NCBI RefSeq assembly: GCF_014203555.1
Contig: NZ_JACHJH010000004.1
Location: 186,001 to 250,000, forward strand
DNA length: 64,000 bases
Source: Streptomyces olivoverticillatus
Lineage (GTDB): Bacteria > Actinomycetota > Actinomycetes > Streptomycetales > Streptomycetaceae
Reading direction: 5' to 3'
Under the pieces are notes generated by a model, which had not been told where the DNA came from, made no database searches, and worked only from the letters and a program-made list of their open reading frames with translations. A program made the position numbers and the translations under genes. Shown here piece by piece: positions 1 through 6,923 of this stretch. The first letter of the stretch is position 1. Each line of letters starts with the position of its first letter.

Positions 1-184
1 AGGGGACGGGGAGTTCGACGGCCGCCTTGGCGGTCTCGACCTCGCAGACCACCTGGCCGTCGGTGACGGTGTCGCCGACGCCGACGTACCACTTGAGGAT
101 CTCGGCCTCGGTGAGGCCCTCGCCGACGTCCGGCATCTTGAACTCGCGGAAGCGCTGACCGGCGTTCGCGGTGCTTGCAGTCAT
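1..184 (-). CDS. bkdC: 2-oxoacid dehydrogenase E2, N-terminal lipoyl domain (partial)
   Basis: This is the first 61 codons of a dihydrolipoamide acyltransferase (E2); the rest lies beyond the left edge. The visible protein has the lipoyl-domain opening [16 protein letters not shown] and the lipoylation motif VETAKA, with the modified lysine at about residue 53. The ATG follows the E1 beta stop by about 20 bp, with an AGGAG-type ribosome site (ctcct at 195-199 read on the minus strand), so it is the third gene of an E1 alpha-E1 beta-E2 operon. By family it carries the acyl intermediate from E1 to CoA. Whether the substrate is branched-chain 2-oxoacids or pyruvate cannot be decided from this fragment. 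The ETAKA form is typical of BCKDH-like E2 proteins of actinobacteria. Confidence 0.9.
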   Translation of the reverse strand, partial: MTASTANAGQRFREFKMPDVGEGLTEAEILKWYVGVGDTVTDGQVVCEVETAKAAVELPVP

Positions 185-205
185 GGTCACGACTCTCCTA
201 GGGCC

Positions 206-1186
206 CTAGTACGCCAGCGCGCGGTCGACGGAATCGAGCACCCGGTCCAGGCCGGGCAGGTACTCGTCCTCGAGCCGGGACGGCGGGTACGGGGCGTGGT
301 AGCCGCCGACCCGCAGGACGGGGGCTTCCAGCTGGTAGAAGCAGCGCTCGGTGATCCGGGCGGCGATCTCCGCACCGGCGCCGAAGAAGACGGGCGCCTC
401 GTGGACGACGACCAGGCGGCCGGTCTTCTCCACGGAGGCCTGGATCGCGTCGAAGTCGATCGGCGAGACGGACCGCAGGTCCAGCACCTCGAGGGACTTG
501 CCCTCCTCCTCGGCCGCCGCGGCGGCCTCCAGACAGGTCTTGACCATCGGCCCGTAGGCGACCAGCGTCAGGTCGGTGCCGGAGCGGACCGTGCGGGCGG
601 CGTGCAGGGGGCCGGGGATCGCGGCCGTGTCCAGCTCCGAGCGGTCGTGGTAGCGGCGCTTGGGCTCGAAGTAGATGACCGGGTCGTCGCTCTGGATGGC
701 CTGCTGCATCATCCAGTAGGCGTCGGCGGCGTTGGACGGGGTGACCACCTTCAGGCCCGCCACGTGCGCGAACAGCGACTCGGGCGACTCGCTGTGGTGC
801 TCGACCGCGCCGATCGCGCCGCCGTAGGGGATGCGGATGACGACCGGCAGCTTGATCTTGCCGAGTGCGCGGGCGTGCATCTTCGCCAGCTGGGTGACGA
901 TCTGGTCGTAGGCGGGGAAGACGAAACCGTCGAACTGGATCTCCACGACCGGGCGGTAGCCGCGCAGGGCCAGGCCGATCGCGGTGCCCACGATGCCGGA
1001 CTCGGCGAGCGGGGTGTCGATGACGCGGTCCTCGCCGAAGTCCTTCTGCAGGCCGTCGGTGACCCGGAAGACGCCGCCGAGCTTGCCGACGTCCTCACCC
1101 ATGATCACGACCTTGGGGTCGTTCTCCAGGGCGGTGCGCAGCGAGGCGTTGATCGCCTTGACGATGGAGAGCTTCTCTACGGCCAT
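206..1186 (-). CDS. bkdB: 2-oxoacid dehydrogenase E1 component, beta subunit (BCKDH type)
   Basis: The 326-residue protein is the beta half of a thiamine-diphosphate-dependent 2-oxoacid dehydrogenase, cytosolic and working as an alpha2beta2 tetramer. It shows the family landmarks MGEDVGKLGGVFRVTDGL near residues 29-46, the segment DTPLAESGIVGTAIGLAL, PYGGAIGAVEHHSES, and the C-terminal transketolase domain with VEVVHEAP-like and YPPSRLED segments. The length matches the family. Its ATG overlaps the TGA of the alpha subunit by one base (TGATG), which implies translational coupling, and the E2 gene follows. It is 50-60% similar by eye to the second beta subunit in this window (15106-16185). It probably makes branched acyl-CoA primers for fatty-acid synthesis from valine, leucine and isoleucine. 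Confidence 0.93.
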   Translation of the reverse strand: MAVEKLSIVKAINASLRTALENDPKVVIMGEDVGKLGGVFRVTDGLQKDFGEDRVIDTPLAESGIVGTAIGLALRGYRPVVEIQFDGFVFPAYDQIVTQLAKMHARALGKIKLPVVIRIPYGGAIGAVEHHSESPESLFAHVAGLKVVTPSNAADAYWMMQQAIQSDDPVIYFEPKRRYHDRSELDTAAIPGPLHAARTVRSGTDLTLVAYGPMVKTCLEAAAAAEEEGKSLEVLDLRSVSPIDFDAIQASVEKTGRLVVVHEAPVFFGAGAEIAARITERCFYQLEAPVLRVGGYHAPYPPSRLEDEYLPGLDRVLDSVDRALAY

Positions 1187-2328
1187 CAGTTGCTCTCCTC
1201 AGCGAAAGACGCCTGGTAGGCGGCGAATTGTGCACGCTCTTCGTCGACCAGGGCGTGGCCGTCGGCGTAGATGTTGTCGAAGATCGCCATGTCGTCGGGG
1301 TCCGGCATGGTCCGGACGGCGTCGCGCACCCGCTTGGCGAGGGCGTCGGCCTCCTCCTCCAGGGCGGTGAAGAACGCCTCGTCGGCGTGGCCCTCGCGCT
1401 CCAGATGGGCGCGCAGCCGCAGGATCGGGTCCTTGGCCTCCCACAGCTCGCGCTCCTCGTCCCGGCGGTACTTCGTCGGGTCGTCCGAGGTGGTGTGGGC
1501 GCCCATGCGGTAGGTGAAGGCCTCGATGAGCATCGGGCCCTCGCCGGAGCGGGCGCGCTCCAGCGCGGCCTTGGTGACGGCCAGCACGGCCAGCACGTCG
1601 TTGCCGTCCACCCGGACGCCGGGGAAGCCGTAGCCCTGGGCGCGCTGGTAGAGCGGGACGCGGGTCTGCCGCTCGGTGGGCTCGGAGATCGCCCACTGGT
1701 TGTTCTGGCAGAAGAAGACCACCGGCGCGTTGTAGACCGCCGCGAAGGTGAAGGCCTCCGCCACGTCGCCCTGGCTGGAGGCGCCGTCGCCGAAGTAGGC
1801 GATCACGGCCGAGTCCGCGCCGTCCTTGGCCACGCCCATGGCGTAGCCGGTGGCGTGCAGCGCCTGCGAGCCGATGACGATGGTGTAGAGGTGGAAGTTG
1901 TTCTCGTTGGGGTCCCAGCCGCCGTGGTTCACGCCGCGGAACATGCCCAGCAGGTTGGTGGGGTCGACCCCGCGGCACCAGGCGACGCCGTGCTCGCGGT
2001 AGGTCGGGAAGACGTAGTCGTCGTCCCGGGTGGCCCGGCCGGAGCCGATCTGGGCGGCCTCCTGGCCCAGCAGCGAGGCCCACAGGCCCAGTTCGCCCTG
2101 GCGCTGCAGGGTCGTCGCCTCCCCGTCGAACCGGCGGGTCAGCACCATGTCCCGGTACAGGCCGCGCAGTTCCTCGGGCGACAGGTCGATGGAGTAATCC
2201 GGGTGCTCGACCCGGTCGCCTTCCGGCGTCAGCAGCTGTACGAGCTCGGGCTCACCGGCGGCCTTCTTGGCTCCGGCGCGCTTGCTGCTGCGTCGCGGCT
2301 TGCGCGCGGCAGTGCTGTCCACGGTCAC
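1186..2328 (-). CDS. bkdA: 2-oxoacid dehydrogenase E1 component, alpha subunit (BCKDH type)
   Basis: The 380-residue protein decarboxylates the 2-oxoacid with thiamine diphosphate. The ThDP/Mg motif runs from GDGASSQGDV (about residue 180) to CQNNQ (about 207-211). Other landmarks are LWASLLGQEAAQIG and the RMGAHTTSDDPTKYR loop that carries the conserved phosphorylation-loop sequence of the family. The reading frame stays open about 90 codons further upstream. I chose GTG at 2328 because it follows GGAGGAG at an 8-base spacing, while the upstream stretch lacks family similarity. The first 25 residues are lysine/arginine-rich and look disordered. It is the first gene of its operon, with the promoter presumably in the 356-bp gap before the divergent response regulator. 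Confidence 0.92.
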   Translation of the reverse strand: MTVDSTAARKPRRSSKRAGAKKAAGEPELVQLLTPEGDRVEHPDYSIDLSPEELRGLYRDMVLTRRFDGEATTLQRQGELGLWASLLGQEAAQIGSGRATRDDDYVFPTYREHGVAWCRGVDPTNLLGMFRGVNHGGWDPNENNFHLYTIVIGSQALHATGYAMGVAKDGADSAVIAYFGDGASSQGDVAEAFTFAAVYNAPVVFFCQNNQWAISEPTERQTRVPLYQRAQGYGFPGVRVDGNDVLAVLAVTKAALERARSGEGPMLIEAFTYRMGAHTTSDDPTKYRRDEERELWEAKDPILRLRAHLEREGHADEAFFTALEEEADALAKRVRDAVRTMPDPDDMAIFDNIYADGHALVDEERAQFAAYQASFAEESN

Positions 2329-2540
2329 GTGTGCTCCTCCGTCTGTCCGGCCCCCGGGGTTGCCGGCGGCCAGAGGGGGTCCCCCCGCCGTCAGGCGGAG
2401 AGAGGCTCGCTCGATCCCCGACGGCACACGGGGTGGGTGTGCCGAGGCCGGAACCGGGCGTGACAGGTGCCCCGGCGAATGGCCTGCAATAAGCACGTTA
2501 CCCAGTGGGCGGCATTCCTGCGAAACCCCCCTTGACCTGC

Positions 2541-2567
2541 GATTTTGCTTGGATTTCCAAGTAAATC
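2541..2567. promoter_or_regulatory. Imperfect inverted repeat in the bkd/response-regulator intergenic region
   Basis: GATTTTGCTTGG and CCAAGTAAATC form a dyad around ATTT (11 of 12 positions pair with one bulge). It is the most AT-rich and symmetric element in the 356-bp gap between the divergent bkd operon and the response regulator, so it is a candidate operator for either. An Lrp/AsnC-type or response-regulator protein would fit a dyad of this size, but no specific binding consensus is recognised. Confidence 0.45.
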
Positions 2568-2587
2568 GGCAAAGCGGGTCCCTATGC

Positions 2588-2614
2588 CTGGCCAATCACT
2601 GGCCAATCCACTGG
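2588..2614. repeat. 11/12-bp tandem direct repeat CTGGCCAATCA
   Basis: CTGGCCAATCA is followed at once by CTGGCCAATCCA and then CTGG. The repeat lies 70-100 bp upstream of the response-regulator start and next to the inverted repeat at 2541. Spacing of about one helical turn would let two protein subunits bind on the same face. No function is known. Confidence 0.4.
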
Positions 2615-2684
2615 TCACAGCCTTGCGGCCGCATGCCGGAACGGGGGCACGTTATCCCGGAGGACAAGAGCAGGGGAAGGGTCG

Positions 2685-3362
2685 ATGTGTGAGACTGGCC
2701 CTGTGCGCGAACAAGGAAAAATCACGGTATTTCTGCTTGACGACCACGAGGTCGTGCGCCGTGGGGTCCATGAGCTGCTCGCCCAGGAGCCCGACATCGA
2801 GGTGGTCGGAGAGGCCGGAACGGCCGCCGACGCCCTTGTGCGCATTCCCGCCACGCGCCCCGATGTGGCCGTACTGGACGTTCGTCTTCCGGATGGCAGC
2901 GGAGTCGAAGTATGCCGTGAGATCCGTTCGCAGGACGAAAACATCAAATGCCTGATGCTCACTTCCTACGCCGATGACGAAGCGCTCTTCGACGCCATCG
3001 TGGCGGGCGCCGCGGGCTATGTCCTGAAGGCCATTCGCGGCAATGAGCTGCTCTCGGCGGTGCGGCACGTGGCGGCCGGGAAATCCCTGCTCGACCCGGT
3101 GGCGACGGCCCGGGTGCTGGAGCGGCTGCGCGACGGCAAGGGCACCCGCGGTGACGACCGGCTCGCCTCCCTCACCGACCAGGAGCGCCGCATCCTCGAC
3201 CTCATCGGCGAGGGCATGACGAACCGCGCCATCGGCGAGCGGCTGCACCTCGCCGAGAAGACCATCAAGAACTACGTCTCCAGCCTGCTGTCCAAGCTGG
3301 GCATGGAGCGGCGCTCGCAGGCGGCCGCCTACGTGGCCCGGATGCAGGCCGAGAAGCGCTGA
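2685..3362 (+). CDS. NarL/LuxR-family response regulator, DevR/DosR-like
   Basis: This 225-residue transcription regulator has a receiver domain (about 12-130) followed by a LuxR-type helix-turn-helix (about 160-220). The acidic pocket is D19/D20, the phosphorylation site is D65 in VAVLDVRLPDG, and the conserved Ser/Thr and Lys are T93/S94 and K115. The HTH reads LTDQERRILDLIGEGMTNRAI...LAEKTIKNYVSSLLSKLGMERR, which is strikingly close to mycobacterial DosR/DevR, the hypoxia and dormancy regulator. No histidine kinase is adjacent, so it is an orphan here. The ATG follows AGGGGAAGGG closely. The downstream pyridoxamine-oxidase-fold gene is a type of protein common in DosR regulons, so control of that gene is plausible but inferred. 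Confidence 0.9.
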   Translation: MCETGPVREQGKITVFLLDDHEVVRRGVHELLAQEPDIEVVGEAGTAADALVRIPATRPDVAVLDVRLPDGSGVEVCREIRSQDENIKCLMLTSYADDEALFDAIVAGAAGYVLKAIRGNELLSAVRHVAAGKSLLDPVATARVLERLRDGKGTRGDDRLASLTDQERRILDLIGEGMTNRAIGERLHLAEKTIKNYVSSLLSKLGMERRSQAAAYVARMQAEKR

Positions 3363-3447
3363 GCCCGTGGAGGGCCCTCAAGAGGACCTACGTCCCGCCC
3401 CATCAGGGGCGGGTGCCCCTACGCCGCCCGCGGTCCGGGGCGGCACA

Positions 3448-3891
3448 GTGGTGCGCATGCCCTCTGCGTCGTACGACGAACACCGTGCACTCCAGCTGCT
3501 GGCCGGCACCCCCTACGGCCGGATCTCCGTGAGCATGCGCGCGCTCCCCTTCGTGACCGTGGCCCGGCACGTCGTCGTCGGCCGGAAGGTGCTGCTGCGG
3601 CTGCACGGCGGCTTCGGCTACGCCCGCGCCTGCGACGGCAGCGTGGTGGCGTACGGCGCCGACAACCTGGCCGACCGGCGTGCGGGCGACGAGTCGGTGT
3701 GGACCGTGCAGTTCGTCGGCACGGCGCGCGTCTTCGACCCGGACCCCGCGGAGCTGGCACTCTTCGGCCGTGCGCCCAGCACCGCCGACGACGCCCCCTT
3801 CATCCCCGAATACCTGTGCATAGAACCCCAGTTCATCACTCTGCACCACCTTGAGGGCGTTCCCGTGCGAGTGGCCGCGCACTCTTCGTGA
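3448..3891 (+). CDS. Pyridoxamine 5'-phosphate oxidase-fold (FMN-binding split barrel) protein
   Basis: The protein has about 147 residues. The segment YDEHRALQLLAGTPYGRIS...LPFVTVARHVV is the usual start of the small split-barrel flavin/F420/heme-binding family, which includes pyridoxamine oxidase-like and nitroimidazole reductase-like proteins. The frame is open back to 3367, but those 27 codons have poor third-position G/C (about 70%) and no ribosome site. GTG at 3448 has CCGGGG at about 8 bases, and ATG at 3457 is the alternative. Split-barrel proteins of this kind are common beside DosR-like regulators in actinobacteria. The cofactor and substrate cannot be read from the sequence. Confidence 0.75.
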   Translation: MVRMPSASYDEHRALQLLAGTPYGRISVSMRALPFVTVARHVVVGRKVLLRLHGGFGYARACDGSVVAYGADNLADRRAGDESVWTVQFVGTARVFDPDPAELALFGRAPSTADDAPFIPEYLCIEPQFITLHHLEGVPVRVAAHSS

Positions 3892-3906
3892 ACTAACATT
3901 TGGGAC

Positions 3907-4962
3907 GTGCCGCGCTCACTTGTATCCACCCCCGCCCCACCGGACAGCGGCACCCTGCGCACCCTTCTGCACCGCTATGCGCACGCGGGCGAGCCCGTCT
4001 CCTGCGAACCCCTGACCGAGGGCCTGCTCAACCGCGGCTATCGCCTCTCCACCACCCGGGGCCGCTTCTTCCTCAAGCACCACCTCGACGGCGACCGCGA
4101 GGCCATCGCCCGCCAGCACGAGGCCACCCACCGCCTGGGCGCCCTCGGCCTGCCCGTGGCCCCGCCCGTCGCCGACACCGAGGGGTCCACCGTCGCCGTG
4201 CTCGGCGGCCGCTGCTACGCCCTGCACCCCTGGATCGAGGGCCGCCACCGCGACGGCGGCGAGCTGACCGCGGCCCAGTCCCGCCGCCTCGGCGCGCTGC
4301 TGGGGCATGTGCACACCTGCCTGGAGCAGGTCATGGAGGGCCCGGAAGGGGCCTGTGCGGGCGCTGGAGCGGCTCCGGACGCCGCGGCGGACCCCGAGGA
4401 CACCTTCGCCCTCATCGAGGAGCTCCTGGGGCTGGTGCGCCGGGGCACGGGGAGCCGTCCCCGCGACGCCTTCGACGAGCTGGCCGAACACCGGCTCGTG
4501 GAGCGCCGCGCGCTGCTGGAGCGGCACGCCCACCGCCGCCCGCCCGCGGCCGTCACCCCCGCCCGGGGCTGGGTGCACGGCGACTTCCACCCGCTCAACC
4601 TGCTCTACCGGGGCGCCGAACCCGCCGCGATCATCGACTGGGACCGGCTGGGCGTGCAGCCCCGCGCCGAGGAGGCGGTACGGGCCGCCGTGATCTTCTT
4701 CCTGCGGCCCGACGGCACGCTGGACCTGGCGAAGATACGGCCGTACTCCCGCGCGTACCGCAGGGCCACCGGCGCGGACGCCGCGGAGCTGGCCGCCGCC
4801 GTGCACCGGGTGTGGTGGGAGCGGCTCAACGACTTCTGGATGCTGCGCTGGCGCTACCAGCTGGGCGACCACCGCGCCGACCCCGGTTTCCCGGCGTCGG
4901 CGGCGCTGTCGGTGTGGTGGACGCGCGCGTACGAGTCCGTGCGCGACGCGTTCACCGACTGA
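3907..4962 (+). CDS. Phosphotransferase of the aminoglycoside-phosphotransferase/choline-kinase fold
   Basis: This 351-residue protein has an APH-fold kinase domain. The catalytic loop is VHGDFHPLN (about residues 220-228), followed by the metal-binding IDWDRLG. An N-terminal lobe carries RFFLKHH as the likely ATP-binding lysine strand. Family members phosphorylate small hydroxylated compounds, and the substrate here is unknown. The GTG start has no ribosome site. TAACAT lies 7 bases before the GTG, so the transcript may be leaderless. The gene is convergent with the kinase gene downstream, and a hairpin covers both stop codons. A resistance role is possible but nothing in the context supports it. 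Confidence 0.8.
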   Translation: MPRSLVSTPAPPDSGTLRTLLHRYAHAGEPVSCEPLTEGLLNRGYRLSTTRGRFFLKHHLDGDREAIARQHEATHRLGALGLPVAPPVADTEGSTVAVLGGRCYALHPWIEGRHRDGGELTAAQSRRLGALLGHVHTCLEQVMEGPEGACAGAGAAPDAAADPEDTFALIEELLGLVRRGTGSRPRDAFDELAEHRLVERRALLERHAHRRPPAAVTPARGWVHGDFHPLNLLYRGAEPAAIIDWDRLGVQPRAEEAVRAAVIFFLRPDGTLDLAKIRPYSRAYRRATGADAAELAAAVHRVWWERLNDFWMLRWRYQLGDHRADPGFPASAALSVWWTRAYESVRDAFTD

Positions 4963-4989
4963 CGGCCGGGCCGCGGCGGCCGGCGTCAG
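4959..4989. terminator. Hairpin spanning two convergent stop codons
   Basis: CTGACGGCCGG pairs with CCGGCGTCAG (one bulged G) around a 10-base GC loop. The stem contains the stop codons of the phosphotransferase (plus) and the kinase (minus). It is a likely bidirectional terminator, although it lacks a T run. Confidence 0.5.
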
Positions 4990-6584
4990 CCGGTGGTGCC
5001 GCGGACGGTGCCGCCCCCGGTGCCGCCGACCGGCGGCGTGGGCGGGTTGGGCGTCGGCTGCTTGCCGTCGTCCGTCGGGCCGGCGGTCGGACCGCTGGTC
5101 GGGCCGGTGCTCGGCTGCTCGGCCGTCGGACCCGTGGTCGGCCCGTGCGACTGGCGGCCGGTCGACTCGTCGGTCGGCTCCTGGGTCCAGCCGCCCGTGC
5201 CGTTCTGGTCGCTGGTGTCGCCGCCGGTGGTGCCGCCCTGGTTGGGGGTCGGGTTGGTGTGCTTCTTGCCGGGCGTGGACGCCTCGGGGGTGGGCGACGC
5301 GGGGGCCGAGGTCTGGGAGTCGGTGGTGTTGCTCTTTTGGTTGTTGTGGTTCGTCGTCTTGGACACCATGAAGTAGCCGCCCACCGCCACCGCGATCACC
5401 GCGATGGCCGCGACCAGCCACAGCACGCCCTTGCCGCCGCCGCTCCGGCCCCGGCCGCTGCCACGGCCGCCGTAGCCGTCGAAGCCGCCGTCGTTACCGG
5501 CACCGGCGCGCTGCGGGATGAGCGGCTGCTGCGAGGTGTCGCCGTGCGGCGGGTGCTGCATGGCCGTGGTGGCGCCCATGCCCATGCCGCCCAGCACCTG
5601 GGTGGAGGCCGTGACGTGGTCGATCGGGCCGGTGTTCCACACGCCCGTGTGGCTGCCCGCGTCGTGCAGCATCTGCAGCGCGTACTGGACCAGCCCGCGC
5701 ATCTCCTCCGCGCTCTGGAACCGGTCGTCCGGGTCCTTGGCGAGGGAGCGCATGACGAGCCCGTCCAGCTCCGGCGGCACCGTCTCCAGCACCTGGGACG
5801 GCGCCACGGGGGTGTCCTGGACGTGCTGGTAGACCACCGACAGCGGGGTCTCGCCGGTGAACGGCGGGCGCAGCGCCAGCAGTTCGTAGAGGAGGCAGCC
5901 GGTGGCGTAGAGGTCCGAGCGGGCGTCGACGGTCTTGCCGAGGGCCTGTTCGGGCGAGAGGTACTGCGGGGTGCCCATGACCATGCCGGTCTGGGTCATG
6001 GTGGACGCCGCGCCGTGCAGGGCGCGGGCGATGCCGAAGTCCATGACCTTGACGGCGCCCGTGTTGGTGATGATCACGTTGGCGGGCTTGATGTCACGGT
6101 GCACGATGCCGTGCTGGTGGCTGTAGGCCAGCGCTTCCAGCACGCCCGAGACGATGATCAGGGCCTGCTCGGGCGGCGGCGCGTCGGCGTTGAGCAGCAG
6201 GTCGCGAATGGTGCGGCCTTCAACCAACTCCATGACGATGTACGGCACGACGTTGCGGCCGACGGTGTCCTCGCCGGAGTCGTAGACGGCGACCACGGCG
6301 TGGTGGTTCAGGCCGGCGACGGACTGTGCCTCGCGGGTGAAGCGGGCCTTGGAGACCGGGTCCTCGGCGAGGTCGGCACGGAGCAGCTTCACCGCGACCG
6401 TACGGCCGAGGCGCACGTCCTCGGCGGCGAAGACCTCCGCCATGCCGCCGCGGCCGAGACGGTGGGTGAGGCGGTAGCGGCCGTCGCCGACCAGCCCTCC
6501 ATTGCCCCACATTTCAGGCACATCGGGCATTCCGCCCCCGTTGGCGTCAGGGTCGGGACCCTGGGCGCTCTGCGTCTGTGCCAT
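4986..6584 (-). CDS. Membrane-anchored Ser/Thr protein kinase with Ser/Thr/Pro-rich extracellular tail
   Basis: This 532-residue Hanks-type kinase has a cytoplasmic catalytic domain (about 37-305): glycine loop LGRGGMAEV, ATP lysine K66, catalytic loop HRDIKPANV with D164, DFG at 182-184, and an activation loop with TMTQTGMVMGTPQYLSPEQ that contains the Thr residues usually autophosphorylated. A glycine-rich linker leads to one membrane helix (about 387-407). The roughly 125-residue outer tail is rich in T, P, S and G and has no PASTA repeat, unlike the neighbouring kinase. It is divergent from that paralogue (6924-8591), whose kinase domain is very similar, so the pair probably arose by duplication. 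Confidence 0.93.
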   Translation of the reverse strand: MAQTQSAQGPDPDANGGGMPDVPEMWGNGGLVGDGRYRLTHRLGRGGMAEVFAAEDVRLGRTVAVKLLRADLAEDPVSKARFTREAQSVAGLNHHAVVAVYDSGEDTVGRNVVPYIVMELVEGRTIRDLLLNADAPPPEQALIIVSGVLEALAYSHQHGIVHRDIKPANVIITNTGAVKVMDFGIARALHGAASTMTQTGMVMGTPQYLSPEQALGKTVDARSDLYATGCLLYELLALRPPFTGETPLSVVYQHVQDTPVAPSQVLETVPPELDGLVMRSLAKDPDDRFQSAEEMRGLVQYALQMLHDAGSHTGVWNTGPIDHVTASTQVLGGMGMGATTAMQHPPHGDTSQQPLIPQRAGAGNDGGFDGYGGRGSGRGRSGGGKGVLWLVAAIAVIAVAVGGYFMVSKTTNHNNQKSNTTDSQTSAPASPTPEASTPGKKHTNPTPNQGGTTGGDTSDQNGTGGWTQEPTDESTGRQSHGPTTGPTAEQPSTGPTSGPTAGPTDDGKQPTPNPPTPPVGGTGGGTVRGTTG

Positions 6585-6923
6585 CAGTCCTCGCCGTCGT
6601 GTCTGGTCCGGCTTTTCGCGTGAGAGGCGAATGCGCGGGGAAAACGGTCTTCCGCTAGGGCACGCTACAGCCTTCGAGCCGTGTGCCGGTCCGGGATGGA
6701 CCGGCTATCAAACCCGTACCGGTACGAGCAAGGCAAATCCCGTGACGGCTTGTCGCGCAGACGGTCACGGAACGGGCACGCGGCTTGACGTGCCCGTGAC
6801 CTCGGGCAGACTTGGCCGGGATACGACGAAGAACAGCTGGATCAGACCCTGGGACCGAAGCGGTCCGGGCCTGGTCGGCGGGACCGGGCACGCCGGGCAG
6901 GGCGCCGAGGGGGAAGTAACACC
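6585..6923. promoter_or_regulatory. Divergent promoter region between two kinase genes, rich in palindromes
   Basis: The 339-bp gap contains no gene. It contains a stem GCCGGTCC-GGGAT-GGACCGGC (6685-6705), a perfect 12-bp palindrome CGTACCGGTACG (6715-6726), and an imperfect longer hairpin pairing GGTCACGG...GGGCACG (from 6763) with CGTGCCCGTGACC (to 6801). These are candidate operators for coordinated control of the two kinases. Clear -35/-10 boxes were not identified. Confidence 0.45.

Noticed and set aside
3907..4962. Calling the APH-fold protein an antibiotic-resistance gene
   Set aside because: Only the general fold is visible; no resistance context, mobile element or unusual base composition is present.
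3900..6623. A 907-residue plus-strand frame across the phosphotransferase and kinase genes
   Set aside because: It is out of frame with the phosphotransferase and antisense to the kinase; the protein is Arg/Pro/Gly-rich noise.
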